Positions 6,855-16,452 of a stretch of DNA of 64,000 nucleotides are shown here, one piece after another. Made by a program: the position numbers and the translations under genes. The DNA is from Candidatus Fonsibacter ubiquis (lineage in GTDB: Bacteria; Pseudomonadota; Alphaproteobacteria; Pelagibacterales; Pelagibacteraceae), in assembly GCF_002688585.1 (NCBI RefSeq), contig NZ_CP024034.1, forward strand, positions 487,501-551,500, in the 5' to 3' direction. The stretch's first letter is position 1; every line of letters starts with the position of its first letter. Under the pieces are notes generated by a model, which was not told the DNA's origin, did not search any database, and saw nothing but the letters and a program-made list of their open reading frames with translations.

Positions 6855-8969
6855 TTATTTATCCCAAGCAAATTTATAAGATGGTTTTAAACCAAGGGTT
6901 TTTGACAAAATATAATCTCCTATAATTACATTGTTAAAAATTTTGAAATATTTCTTTTTACCATTTAATCCAATTCTGGCTCTTAATCTTTCATTTTTTT
7001 TATAAAAGTTAACTTTATCGATTAAATCTTCAACATCTTTATAAAAAATCATTTCATTACTTGTAAAGAAATCATTAAACTTAACTTTTTCATCAATTAA
7101 TGTTGGCAAACCATTTGCTATGTATGAAGCTATTCTATTACTTGAGTAATATTTAATGGGCTCCCCCCTACTTAGATTTAAACCAAATCTACATTTAGAC
7201 ATTTCATAATTAAATTTATCTCCCCATGTAGGTTGGATATTATTAAAGCCAAAAATATTAAAAGAAATATCAACAGATTTGGTTAATATATTTCTTACAA
7301 ACCCTTCTCTACTATCAATCTTATCTTTTTTAAGAATTCCTCGATTAACCCCATGGCTAACAGCAAAAAAAATATCATACATATGATTTGTTATTTTAGA
7401 TAAATTTAAATTTTCAGTGAATTTATCGCAAGGTATTGGAATATAATTTAATTTATTTTTTGGTATGGAGGCTTCAACATTATTTATGTCAGTTGTTATA
7501 AAAAAATTATCAATATAATCTTTGTATTTCTCAATAAATATTTTATTTTTATTGAAATCTGGACCTTTTTTATTAATTGAGTCTTCGTACCAGAATGCAA
7601 ATTTTGTATCTGAAAATTTATCTTTTATATTTTTAAGAGTTTCAACTTTGAGCGAATTAGTATGACCTAATAATACTAAATTAGGTCTTAAATTTGCAAC
7701 TATTCTAAAAATTTTATTATCAATTGAAGAAAAATTATTTAGTTTAGAAAAAGCTCTATCACTAAAATTAATAGCTTGTACATATTCATTATTTAATCCA
7801 TTTGAAATCTTATTAGCTAAATTAATATTTAATAACCTATAATCACTTCTTTCACTAAAATTTGATATATGCAAAACTCTTATAATATTTTTTTTTATAT
7901 TAAAATTATAATCATGGTCCTTAATCATGTGGAGCTTAAGACCGTTTAATTTTTTTAAATTATCTTTGAAATTAATTCTTCTATTTTTGTAATTAAATTT
8001 TTGAATTTTTTTTAATAAGATTGGTGATTTAATTAACTTTTCAACTTCTTTTACAATGTTCTTTTTATTAACTTTTTTAAGAACAATAGGATTGTTAGCG
8101 GTCTCCAACAATCCACCTTTACCACTAGTTATTAAAGCATTGCCTAAATCAGATGACTCCATTGCAGTTCGCCCAAATGGCTCATGCCACTGTGAAGGTA
8201 CTATAGAAATAGATGTACTTTTATATAGATTAATAATTTTTTTATGAGATGACCAATTCAAAATTTTAAATCGTTTATGATTAAAAATATAAGATTCTCT
8301 TTTTTCATTGCCAGCAGCAATAACATGCCAATCTTTATATTTATTCAATATATCAATAACTGCATTACCAAATACATTATAACCTTTGGATGAATTAAGT
8401 TTACCAACAAAAATAATAGTTTTCTTTTTTTTTAATTTTTTTTTAAAATTATGATTGAAATAATTAGTAGCAGGATAAATAATATGCCCTTTAACTGGTA
8501 TATAACTATAAATGTTGTGGTAAAATCTTTGTTTAACATAATTACTTACAAATACAATTTCATCACATCTTTCTAAAATTTCAATTTTATCTTCAATAGT
8601 TTTTGATCCTCTTAAAGTATTTGGGTCGTTATGAAATATTAAAATAAATTTATATTTTGGAAATTTTTTTTTAAGAAAAAAGAAGAAATGAGGTCTATTA
8701 TGAATTTCGATAATTTTAATAGAATTTGTTAACTTTTTAATAAAATTCTTAAGATAAAAATAACTATTATCTATTAAATTTGTTTTTTTTAAATTTATAA
8801 AATTTTTAGTTAAAGGAGAAGACGTCGCGATACCAAAAACTATTTGTTTGTTAATAATTTCACCCCTGTTAAAATCTCTTACCCAAATTGAAGCTGCAGC
8901 CGCATTATTTGTAGAGAAGTCTTCTTTATTGGGTAGTAGCACTGCAATTTCTTTTTTATCTTTCATCAA
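6855..8969 (-). CDS. Two-domain glycosyltransferase (GT4 plus CgeB-like)
   Basis: 704 residues, apparently two GT-B transferases in one chain. The N-terminal unit (about 1-335) has FVGKLNSSKGYNVFG and PSQWHEPFGRTAMESSDLG, typical of GT4. The C-terminal unit (about 355-704) restarts with RVLHISNFSERSDYRL and ends with LNLSRGEPIKYYSSNRIASY, resembling the Glyco_trans_1_2 / CgeB group. Its start overlaps the stop of the MBL hydrolase gene by 4 bp, so it is translationally coupled to a core operon. Likely makes a surface glycan with the 5828 gene. Very AT-rich with long poly-A/T runs. Substrates unknown. Confidence 0.85.
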   Translation of the reverse strand: MMKDKKEIAVLLPNKEDFSTNNAAAASIWVRDFNRGEIINKQIVFGIATSSPLTKNFINLKKTNLIDNSYFYLKNFIKKLTNSIKIIEIHNRPHFFFFLKKKFPKYKFILIFHNDPNTLRGSKTIEDKIEILERCDEIVFVSNYVKQRFYHNIYSYIPVKGHIIYPATNYFNHNFKKKLKKKKTIIFVGKLNSSKGYNVFGNAVIDILNKYKDWHVIAAGNEKRESYIFNHKRFKILNWSSHKKIINLYKSTSISIVPSQWHEPFGRTAMESSDLGNALITSGKGGLLETANNPIVLKKVNKKNIVKEVEKLIKSPILLKKIQKFNYKNRRINFKDNLKKLNGLKLHMIKDHDYNFNIKKNIIRVLHISNFSERSDYRLLNINLANKISNGLNNEYVQAINFSDRAFSKLNNFSSIDNKIFRIVANLRPNLVLLGHTNSLKVETLKNIKDKFSDTKFAFWYEDSINKKGPDFNKNKIFIEKYKDYIDNFFITTDINNVEASIPKNKLNYIPIPCDKFTENLNLSKITNHMYDIFFAVSHGVNRGILKKDKIDSREGFVRNILTKSVDISFNIFGFNNIQPTWGDKFNYEMSKCRFGLNLSRGEPIKYYSSNRIASYIANGLPTLIDEKVKFNDFFTSNEMIFYKDVEDLIDKVNFYKKNERLRARIGLNGKKKYFKIFNNVIIGDYILSKTLGLKPSYKFAWDK

Positions 8970-9751
8970 ATAACAATCTTTAATCCATCATGCCCAGGAA
9001 TTACATTCTCGGACATTTTTAGTAGTTTTTTTTTTAGTAATGAATAATCAATATCACTGTGTAAATTTGTTAATATAGTATTTTTTGGTTTTAAAATCTT
9101 TATATAGTTCAAACATTGTTTAAAATTTAAATGTGTTTTATGACTTTGAAATTTTAAACAATCTATAATTAACAATTTTAAATTTTTTAATTTATCTAAA
9201 GATTTTTTAGATATTGAACTGCAATCGCTTAAATAAGCTATTTGATTAAACAAATATCCGTTACAATCTATATCACCGTGTTTAACTTTGATTGCTTCTA
9301 ATTTAATTGTATCATTATTTTTTTTAAGAGCAAAAAAATCTTTAATAATATTCATTTTTAAAATTGGTACATAATATTTACTTTCTCTAACAAATAAATA
9401 TTTAAAGGACTTTAATAAATGGCTTGAAGTCTTTTTGTCTGCATAAATTGGAATCTTTTTTTTATTAATCCAAAAAAATGGCCTAAGTTCATTAATACCA
9501 TGAGTTTGATCAGCGTGATCATGAGTATAAACAACAAAATCAATTTTTTTAATTTTATTATTTAACAGTTGATTTTTTATATCTGGAGAAGTGTCAATTA
9601 ATATATTTATATTTCCGTATTTAATAAATAAAGAGCATCTAGTTCTGTAGTTTTTTTTATTTTTTTTTTTAGCTTTTCCCCAATAACCATCAATTCTTGG
9701 TACGCCTAATGAACTTCCACATCCTAGTAAAATTATTTCAGTTTTTTTCAT
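8966..9751 (-). CDS. MBL-fold metallo-hydrolase (PhnP-like)
   Basis: 261 residues of the metallo-beta-lactamase superfamily, resembling the PhnP/RNase Z-type hydrolases found after tatD in many alphaproteobacteria. The opening LLGCGSSLGVPRIDGYWG and the metal motif THDHAD (76-81) are clear; later metal ligands are seen at VKHGD, YLSDCS and NLHSD. Probable phosphodiesterase-type enzyme, substrate unknown. It overlaps tatD by 14 bp upstream and the large glycosyltransferase by 4 bp downstream. Confidence 0.9.
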   Translation of the reverse strand: MKKTEIILLGCGSSLGVPRIDGYWGKAKKKNKKNYRTRCSLFIKYGNINILIDTSPDIKNQLLNNKIKKIDFVVYTHDHADQTHGINELRPFFWINKKKIPIYADKKTSSHLLKSFKYLFVRESKYYVPILKMNIIKDFFALKKNNDTIKLEAIKVKHGDIDCNGYLFNQIAYLSDCSSISKKSLDKLKNLKLLIIDCLKFQSHKTHLNFKQCLNYIKILKPKNTILTNLHSDIDYSLLKKKLLKMSENVIPGHDGLKIVI

Positions 9752-10508
9752 TAAAAAAAAAATTTTTAAAATTTCTTGTAGTTATATTTGCAACAGCTTC
9801 AAAAGAAATATCTTTAATTAAGGCGACATTTTCAGCTACAATTTTAACGTTTGCCGGTTCATTACTTTTGCCTCTGAATGGATCTGGGCTAAGATAAGGA
9901 GAATCCGTTTCAATTAACATTTTTTCAATAGGAACATATTTTACTACATTTCTAAGATCAGAGGATTTTTTAAATGTTATAATGCCACTAAATGAAATAA
10001 AACATCCAAGATCTAATAGCTTTTTGGCAAATTCTAAACCGCCAGTAAAACAGTGAATTAAAAATTTTGTTTTTAAATGGTGACTTTTGATAACTGCAAG
10101 AGTGTCCTCATCAGCATCTCTTGTGTGAACAATAATGGGCACTATTTCGGAAATTGCAAGTTCAATATGTTTTTCAAATGAATATAACTGATCCTTTTTT
10201 TCACTTCTTTTATAAAAATAATCAAGACCTGTTTCGCCAAAAGCAATTATTTTTTTACTTTTTTTTTTAATAGTTAGAAGTTCATTTAGGTCTGCCAAAT
10301 TATTAGTGGTCGAATTAGGGTGAATACCAATTGAACCGTAAATATTTTCATATTTCTCAACAATTTCATAAACTTTTTTAGAACTATCTAAGCCTGTTCC
10401 AATCGTTAATAAATGAGAAATATTATTATTTTTTGCATTTAGCAAAACTTGATTAATATCATTAATTAAAGGCTCGTAATCGAGATGACAATGAGAGTCT
10501 ATAATCAT
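9738..10508 (-). CDS. TatD-family metal-dependent DNase/hydrolase
   Basis: 256 residues with the TatD signatures: IDSHCHLDYE at the N-terminus (metal-binding H6 and H8), FGETGLDYFY, PIIVHTRDADED, LIHCFTGG and IETDSPYLSPDPFRGK. The family includes 3'-5' DNases and D-aminoacyl-tRNA deacylase-like activities. It overlaps metG by 4 bp, consistent with the metG-tatD-MBL order common in alphaproteobacteria. Confidence 0.95.
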   Translation of the reverse strand: MIIDSHCHLDYEPLINDINQVLLNAKNNNISHLLTIGTGLDSSKKVYEIVEKYENIYGSIGIHPNSTTNNLADLNELLTIKKKSKKIIAFGETGLDYFYKRSEKKDQLYSFEKHIELAISEIVPIIVHTRDADEDTLAVIKSHHLKTKFLIHCFTGGLEFAKKLLDLGCFISFSGIITFKKSSDLRNVVKYVPIEKMLIETDSPYLSPDPFRGKSNEPANVKIVAENVALIKDISFEAVANITTRNFKNFFFNEKN

Positions 10509-12025
10509 TGTTTTTTAAAAAGAATATTTATTTTTTGAATTTTAGACTCAGGTTTGATAGAAAAATTTTTATTAATATTTTTTATAAATCTTTCATCTTC
10601 TTTAACATTTAAAGAGTCTAATATTATCTTGGTTTTTTCAGGAATAATTGGTTGAAGTAATATAGAAATTTTTCTTATAAATTCTAAAACGGTATATATA
10701 ATAATATTTCTTTTTTCTAAATTATCATTTTTTAAAGACCATGGCGCTGAGTCATTCAAATATTTATTAACTTCCGAACATAATTGAATAATGTCTTTTA
10801 AATAGTTATGAATTTCATATTTATTAAAAGTTTTAATTAATAAATCTAAATTATCTTCAACTAAATTTAATATTTTTAAATCTGAATTGTCTTTTGGTTT
10901 GCATAATGGGATTGAAGAATTTAACTTATTATGAACAATTGAAGTTATTCTTTGATATAAATTTCCAATATTGTTAGCCAAATCACTATTTATGCAATTA
11001 ATTAAATTTTCTGGTGTTATTTTCCCATCTTCACCATAAATAACCTCTTTCATTAAGTAATATCTAATTTCATCTAATCCATAATTTTCAATAATTTCTA
11101 AAGGATCTAAAATATTTCCTTTTGATTTTGACATTTTCTCTTCCCCGGAAAGGATCCAGCCATGAGCAAAAACTTTTTTTGGAGATTTTATCCTAGCTGC
11201 TAATAAAAAAGCTGGCCAATAAACACAATGGAACCTTATAATATCTTTACCGATAATATGAATGTCTGCCGGCCAAAATTGATTTTTATTCTTTTTTTCA
11301 AAATAGTCTAATGCACTTATGTAATTGGTAAGAGCATCTAACCACACATAAATTACATGTTTGTTATTATTAGGAACTGGTATGCCCCATTTAAAAGAGG
11401 TTCGACTGATTGATAGGTCTTTAAGTCCACTTTTAACAAAACTTATAACTTCATTTTTTCTACTAATTGGAGCGATAAAGTCTGGGTTATCTTCATAATA
11501 CTTTAATAAAGGCTCCTGCCATTTTGAAAGTCTAAAAAAATATGACTCTTCTTCCATCCATTCAACTTTAGATCCTGATACTTTAGAAACTTTACCATCA
11601 GCCTTGGTCTCAATTTCATCTTCATTATAAAAAGCTTCATCAGATACAGAATACCAGCCAGAGTATTTTGAAATATAAATTTCTTTTTTCTCTTCAAGAA
11701 CATTCCATAATTTTGATACAGTTTTCTTATGTCTGTCTTCGGTAGTCCTAATAAAATCGGTATTTGTAAGATTTAATTTTTTTGCAAGATCAATAAAATT
11801 TCTTGATATTTCATCGCAAAAGTTTTTTGGATCTTTTTGTTGCTTTTCAGCTGCTCTTTGAATTTTAAGGCCATGTTCATCTGTTCCGGTTAAGAAATTA
11901 ACATTATACCCTTCAATTCTTTTAAATCTGGCGATAACGTCAGCAGATATACTTGAATAAGCATGCCCCATATGAGGTTTTGCTGATGGATAATAAATCG
12001 GTGTGGTTAAATAAAAGTTTTTCAT
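10505..12025 (-). CDS. metG: Methionyl-tRNA synthetase
   Basis: 506 residues. Charges tRNA-Met. The class I signature is HMGH (residues 18-21, in PSAKPHMGHAYSS) and KMSKS occurs in [11 protein letters not shown]. The connecting region (SGWYSVSDEAFYNEDEIE) has no zinc-binding cysteine sets, as in the short zinc-free MetG type, and there is no C-terminal tRNA-binding domain. Its start overlaps the last base of holB and its stop overlaps tatD by 4 bp. Confidence 0.97.
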   Translation of the reverse strand: MKNFYLTTPIYYPSAKPHMGHAYSSISADVIARFKRIEGYNVNFLTGTDEHGLKIQRAAEKQQKDPKNFCDEISRNFIDLAKKLNLTNTDFIRTTEDRHKKTVSKLWNVLEEKKEIYISKYSGWYSVSDEAFYNEDEIETKADGKVSKVSGSKVEWMEEESYFFRLSKWQEPLLKYYEDNPDFIAPISRKNEVISFVKSGLKDLSISRTSFKWGIPVPNNNKHVIYVWLDALTNYISALDYFEKKNKNQFWPADIHIIGKDIIRFHCVYWPAFLLAARIKSPKKVFAHGWILSGEEKMSKSKGNILDPLEIIENYGLDEIRYYLMKEVIYGEDGKITPENLINCINSDLANNIGNLYQRITSIVHNKLNSSIPLCKPKDNSDLKILNLVEDNLDLLIKTFNKYEIHNYLKDIIQLCSEVNKYLNDSAPWSLKNDNLEKRNIIIYTVLEFIRKISILLQPIIPEKTKIILDSLNVKEDERFIKNINKNFSIKPESKIQKINILFKKQ

Positions 12026-12966
12026 TATCTAATACCAAGTAAAAGATTAATTTCATAAAAACTACTTTTTATATCGTTATTAATTGATTTGATGTTGTGA
12101 ATAATATTATTAATTTTTTTTCTTATTCTAAAGCTTTTAAAAAAATTATTTTTTTCTAAATTTTTTGCAAAGTAATTTTCAATATAAATATGAATTAAAT
12201 CTAATATTTTACTATATTTTTCATCTAAATAAAAATTTTGCATTGTTAAAATTTTTTCAGAAAAATTTTTTTCGTAAATGTTTAACTCATCAAACAGTAT
12301 ATTCATTTTAATATTTGTTCCGGGAGTCAAATCTCTAATAATTGTTTTATTTGTCTCGTATTGTGTAATTAGTTTTTCTTTGATTAAACGAGTTTCCTTT
12401 GAACTTAAAAAAAGTCTGTAATTAAAGCATCTTGATTTAATCGTATCAAGTAAGAATTTATTTTCAAGATATGATAAAAAAAAATAATTATTATCAGGAA
12501 GTTCCTCTAAAATTTTTAAAATGGAATTTGATGAATTTTTATTTAGACTTTCAGCACCTTCTAAAAAAAATATTTTAGGTTTACTATTTATGGATGACTT
12601 GTTAAAAAAATTGATAATTTCTCTTGTTTCTTCAATGCTGATTATTTTTTTATAATCATCGACTTTTAAATGTTTAAAATTAAAGTTTGAATTATTAACT
12701 AAATCTAAGTAACTTTTATTATTTTGTTGTATTTCTTTAGCATCAACATCGTAAGGATTACTTTCATTATTTGACAATATAAAATTAGTCAAATGATACA
12801 CTAATGTTGCCTTTCCTATACCGTCACTTCCGTTAAATATAATTTTATTAGGTAATTTATTTTTTTTATAAAGGGTAACTAGATTATTAAATATGTACTC
12901 ATAGCCATATAAAAATTTTTGATACCTATTTTGTGTTTCAATATTTTGAAAGTTAATGTCTGACAT
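12025..12966 (-). CDS. holB: DNA polymerase III delta-prime subunit
   Basis: 313 residues of clamp-loader AAA+ type. The P-loop GSDGIGKAT is at about 48-56, EGAESLNKNSSNSILKILEE covers the Walker B-like region, and SRCFNYRL gives the sensor arginine region. Sequence is divergent and AT-rich, but placement between tmk and metG is diagnostic for holB in alphaproteobacteria. Overlaps tmk by 14 bp and metG by 1 bp. Confidence 0.9.
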   Translation of the reverse strand: MSDINFQNIETQNRYQKFLYGYEYIFNNLVTLYKKNKLPNKIIFNGSDGIGKATLVYHLTNFILSNNESNPYDVDAKEIQQNNKSYLDLVNNSNFNFKHLKVDDYKKIISIEETREIINFFNKSSINSKPKIFFLEGAESLNKNSSNSILKILEELPDNNYFFLSYLENKFLLDTIKSRCFNYRLFLSSKETRLIKEKLITQYETNKTIIRDLTPGTNIKMNILFDELNIYEKNFSEKILTMQNFYLDEKYSKILDLIHIYIENYFAKNLEKNNFFKSFRIRKKINNIIHNIKSINNDIKSSFYEINLLLGIR

Positions 12967-13588
12967 TTAATACTTTTAAAGTTTTTTTATTTATCTCATT
13001 TTGAATTTCATTTAATGATTTACTGCCATTGATTAAAGTAATTTTATTTTTATAAATCTTTGAAATTTTAAGGAATCCATTTCTAATCTTATTAAAATGA
13101 TAGGTAGAAAGTTTATCAAATTTATTTTTTTTCTTTGTTCTGTTATTTATTCTTTTTTTTGATTCTTTTTTGTCTAAATCAATTAAAAAAGTAATATCTG
13201 GATGAATATTAGCAAAAATTTTTTTTTGGATGTTGTATATAAAGTTTTTATCCATTCCTTCTAAATAATGTTGATATGCCAGTGTAGAATAAAAAAATCT
13301 ATCGCAAATAATAATAAATTTTTTTTTAAGATAGTAATTAATTTTATTTACTACATGATCGTTTCTGGCAGCCATCAATAGAAAAAACTCGGTTAAAGGA
13401 CTGTTTTTAATTTTGTTATCTAGCAATATATTTCGAATTTTTTCAGCAAATGCCGTTCCACCGGGTTCTCTGGTTAATATTACTTTTTTAGTGATGTTAT
13501 TTTTAATAAATTTATATAATAGCTTTGCCTGAGTTGACTTTCCTGAGCCCTCTACCCCCTCAAAACAGATAAAAAAAGGTTTTTTCAT
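12953..13588 (-). CDS. tmk: Thymidylate kinase
   Basis: 211 residues. Phosphorylates dTMP to dTDP. The P-loop is EGVEGSGKSTQ (about 10-20), followed by the DR-type motif TREPGGT, the DRF motif IICDRFFYSTLAYQ and a basic LID region (KKRINNRTKKKNK). Overlaps dacF by 4 bp and holB by 14 bp, so the block is tightly coupled. Confidence 0.96.
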   Translation of the reverse strand: MKKPFFICFEGVEGSGKSTQAKLLYKFIKNNITKKVILTREPGGTAFAEKIRNILLDNKIKNSPLTEFFLLMAARNDHVVNKINYYLKKKFIIICDRFFYSTLAYQHYLEGMDKNFIYNIQKKIFANIHPDITFLIDLDKKESKKRINNRTKKKNKFDKLSTYHFNKIRNGFLKISKIYKNKITLINGSKSLNEIQNEINKKTLKVLNVRH

Positions 13589-14745
13589 TGCAGTATATAA
13601 TGGCTAATATTTTGAATACCTTTAAAAAATATATTTTTATTTGTTATATCTTTTTGAGCGAATAATTCCTGAGTATCGATTAGATCTTTATTGTTATAAA
13701 TTTTAAGGATCGCAACTTTTTCAAATTTTTTAATTGGGATTTGCAAAGGGTATTCATATACTAATTCTGTCCTAATTTTTGGATTCTTCAAATTTTTTGG
13801 CAAATTAATGAAGATAGCATCTTTATTTGTTCCACGAACATCTAAGTAGTTTGAACTTCCATTCCAAATTTTTATTTTAAATTTATCTTTATCATAAGGT
13901 ATTTTGAAAAGATCAATTTTACTTAAAGAATTGTTTAGTAATAATCTTGAAGACTCAGCTCTTGAAGACATTGTTGGTAGACCGCTGATAACAACTATTA
14001 TTCTTCTATTATCTTTCTTTTTTGTTACCGCAATTGAATACTTACTATCTTTTAAATGTCCTGTTTTTATTCCATCAACTTCTTGATCAGTAAAAAGTAA
14101 TGTATTTCTATTTTCTTGCTTAATTGGATTGCCACCAGTTCTTATCCATAAAAAATCTTTCTCTTTAAAATATTTATAATACTGAGGGTAATTATTAATC
14201 AAATAAGATGATAACAATGCAATATCTCTTACTGTTGAATAATTATCTGGGCTAAATGTTCCCGAAGAATTACTAAACTTTGTGTTGGCCATATTAATTA
14301 TTTGAGCTTTTTCATTCATTAGATTTGTAAACTGCTCCTCGCTACCTGCTATCCCTTCAGCTAAAACAATAGAAGCATCTACACCCGATGTAATAATTAG
14401 ACCCCTTAGCAATTCTTCAACAGACACCTTATCACCTGGAACTAAAAACATACTTGATTCACCAGATCTAGTTGCGTTTCTAGCATTTTTGGAAACTACA
14501 AATTGATCTGTAAGCTTAATTTTTTTATTTTTTAGTTGATCAAATACAATAATGGCTGACATGATTTTAGTCATTGAAGCAGGAGATATTTTTTGATCTG
14601 CATTTTTTTCCGCCAAAACATTTCCATTAAAATGTTCAATGACAATACCTTGTCTAACTTTATCTGGAATAATTATTTGAGAATAAGCAATAGAATTAAA
14701 AAAAAAAATATATGCAATAAGTAAAGAATTTTTTTTAAACATCAA
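13585..14745 (-). CDS. dacF: D-alanyl-D-alanine carboxypeptidase (PBP5/DacF-like)
   Basis: 386 residues. Trims the terminal D-Ala from peptidoglycan stem peptides in the periplasm. It has an N-terminal signal segment (about 7-22), the SxxK motif SMTK at 57-60 and KTG at 227-229, followed by a C-terminal beta-rich PBP5 domain. The second catalytic motif is atypical: SGV at 120-122 replaces the usual SxN (SGN or SAN), with DASIVLAEG following as expected. Overlaps the rlpA-like gene and tmk by 4 bp each. Confidence 0.93.
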   Translation of the reverse strand: MMFKKNSLLIAYIFFFNSIAYSQIIIPDKVRQGIVIEHFNGNVLAEKNADQKISPASMTKIMSAIIVFDQLKNKKIKLTDQFVVSKNARNATRSGESSMFLVPGDKVSVEELLRGLIITSGVDASIVLAEGIAGSEEQFTNLMNEKAQIINMANTKFSNSSGTFSPDNYSTVRDIALLSSYLINNYPQYYKYFKEKDFLWIRTGGNPIKQENRNTLLFTDQEVDGIKTGHLKDSKYSIAVTKKKDNRRIIVVISGLPTMSSRAESSRLLLNNSLSKIDLFKIPYDKDKFKIKIWNGSSNYLDVRGTNKDAIFINLPKNLKNPKIRTELVYEYPLQIPIKKFEKVAILKIYNNKDLIDTQELFAQKDITNKNIFFKGIQNISHYILQ

Positions 14746-15413
14746 TCAACGCTTATATTATAATTTTCAAACTTAGTGTTAACAATTTTGTCAAAAAAAA
14801 TATCAAAATCATTGATATCATTTATGGTTTTTGCTTTTACTCTATATTTTTTATTAACTTGGACAATTACTGGATTAACATTCGAAATTTCTTTTTTTAG
14901 CAAGCTAACCATATCTAGTGCTGAATTTTTGTAAATGAAATCACCATAAAAAATTTCAATTTTTTTTAATTTGATATCTGTACTCTTTTTATTTTTTGAT
15001 AAATCAACAATATCAACATTTTTAACATCTACATTTTGCACTACTTGTTTCTCTTCCTCAAAAATTTTCCCAATGTTTGCCTTGAATGTTTTATTTGTCC
15101 TTAAAGTTTCAATTTTCACTAAAGGTAAAGTTGAATTTAATTCTAATAAATCGGAATATTTATTGGGGAGTATAATTTCTCTTTGTTTTTTATAGTTTAA
15201 ATTCTTATCAACATTTACAATAATATTTTTTTTATTTAATAAATTTGTAATCCTAATTTGTCTATTAGGAGCTATTGTATGATGAGCAATTTGATTATCA
15301 TTCGATATTTCAGCAAAACCTATTTTTTCATAAATTTGAGCACTCTCATAAGTTGGAAGATTTTGACAAGATGTAATAAAAAGAAAAAATAAAATAAATA
15401 TTTTATTTCTCAT
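14742..15413 (-). CDS. RlpA-like lipoprotein, divergent
   Basis: 223 residues with a lipoprotein signal (FLFITSC, cysteine about 16). Residues about 30-100 resemble the double-psi beta-barrel of RlpA: GFAEIS, then AHHTIAPNRQIRITNLLNKK, then VNVDKNLNYKKQREI. The RGPF of typical RlpA after the aspartate is lost, though the His and Asp positions seem retained. The C-terminus (about 150-223) could be a degenerate SPOR-type peptidoglycan-binding domain. The slot immediately upstream of dacF and tmk is where alphaproteobacteria carry rlpA. Family call is by motif and context; catalytic activity is unsure. Confidence 0.65.
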   Translation of the reverse strand: MRNKIFILFFLFITSCQNLPTYESAQIYEKIGFAEISNDNQIAHHTIAPNRQIRITNLLNKKNIIVNVDKNLNYKKQREIILPNKYSDLLELNSTLPLVKIETLRTNKTFKANIGKIFEEEKQVVQNVDVKNVDIVDLSKNKKSTDIKLKKIEIFYGDFIYKNSALDMVSLLKKEISNVNPVIVQVNKKYRVKAKTINDINDFDIFFDKIVNTKFENYNISVD

Positions 15414-15414
15414 T

Positions 15415-16410
15415 TTAAATTTTTATTTTATCTGAAAGAGTCCCTACAGTTATTGCAAAACGCAATGATCTATTCCATTCTAATAATCTTAAAAAATTAT
15501 CAAACACTATATAGATTGGACCATCTTCTCCGTCTGGTCTTATTAACCAACCCTCTTTTTTATCTGTAATTGAGATTTCACTTCCATTTTTATTTTTAAA
15601 ACCTAGTAATTTTAGCTGCGCAATAGTTATTTTATTTTTAAAATTTCTAGAATCTGGACTAATTAAATTTTTATCAAATTCTTTATCAGTTTGAATCTCA
15701 AAGCCCCAAATATCTTTTTCATTCCATCCAATTGTTTTTAAGTAGTTAGCAGCTGATGCCAGAGAGTCCTGAAAAGAGTTAATCAGGTCAATATCTGAAT
15801 TCTCGTCGAAATTTAGTGCATAATTTTGTATTGTAGATGGCATGAATTGAAAGTTTCCAATCGCTCCTGCCCATGAACCATACAAACTTTCATATTTAAC
15901 AATTTTTTTATCAATTAATTTTAGAAGTATAATTAATTCTTTTTCAAAATATTCAGATCTTCGATTATCAAATGAAAGGGTTGAGAGAGCTGAAATTATA
16001 TCAACTTTTCCTTTATTAACTCCAAAATTAGTTTCAATTCCCCATAATGCTACTAAAATTTCATTATTCACTTTAAATTTAGCATTAACTTTTTGAAGAA
16101 GAATAGAATTTTCACTTAACAGTTTTTTTGCTTCCCGTATTCGAGCTTCGTTGACTCTCTTATCTAAATATTCGTAAGTTTTTTCAAAAAATTCTGGCTG
16201 TTTTCTATCTAATGCAACAATTCTTTCCAGAAATTTTGCATTTTTTAAAGCATTATCAACTGTATCTTTTGAAACGCCCTGATTAATTGCCCTGCCCTTG
16301 AATTCGATCAACCATTCATTAAATTTTTCATTTGATAAAGAAATACTAGAATTAAATATTGTAAATAAACAAATAATTAGAAATATTTTTAATTTAAGGT
16401 AAATATCCAT
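15415..16410 (-). CDS. Lytic murein transglycosylase (MltB-type)
   Basis: 331 residues with a signal peptide (about 1-27). The SLT_2/MltB domain shows the catalytic glutamate in ALWGIETNFGVNKG and the downstream GSWAGAIGNFQFMPST signature. A conserved C-terminal peptidoglycan-binding-like tail contains RPDGEDGPIYIVFDNF. Cleaves glycan strands to anhydromuropeptides. It is the first gene of the long operon that continues through the rlpA-like gene, dacF, tmk, holB, metG, tatD, the MBL gene and two glycosyltransferases. Confidence 0.93.
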   Translation of the reverse strand: MDIYLKLKIFLIICLFTIFNSSISLSNEKFNEWLIEFKGRAINQGVSKDTVDNALKNAKFLERIVALDRKQPEFFEKTYEYLDKRVNEARIREAKKLLSENSILLQKVNAKFKVNNEILVALWGIETNFGVNKGKVDIISALSTLSFDNRRSEYFEKELIILLKLIDKKIVKYESLYGSWAGAIGNFQFMPSTIQNYALNFDENSDIDLINSFQDSLASAANYLKTIGWNEKDIWGFEIQTDKEFDKNLISPDSRNFKNKITIAQLKLLGFKNKNGSEISITDKKEGWLIRPDGEDGPIYIVFDNFLRLLEWNRSLRFAITVGTLSDKIKI

Positions 16411-16452
16411 TACTTTTTTTTAACATAGCTAACAATTAAAGTCATTAATCAA

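Noticed and set aside
8056-8247. 63-residue + strand ORF inside the large glycosyltransferase
   Set aside because: Antisense shadow; the conserved GT4 motif of the minus-strand gene lies exactly here.
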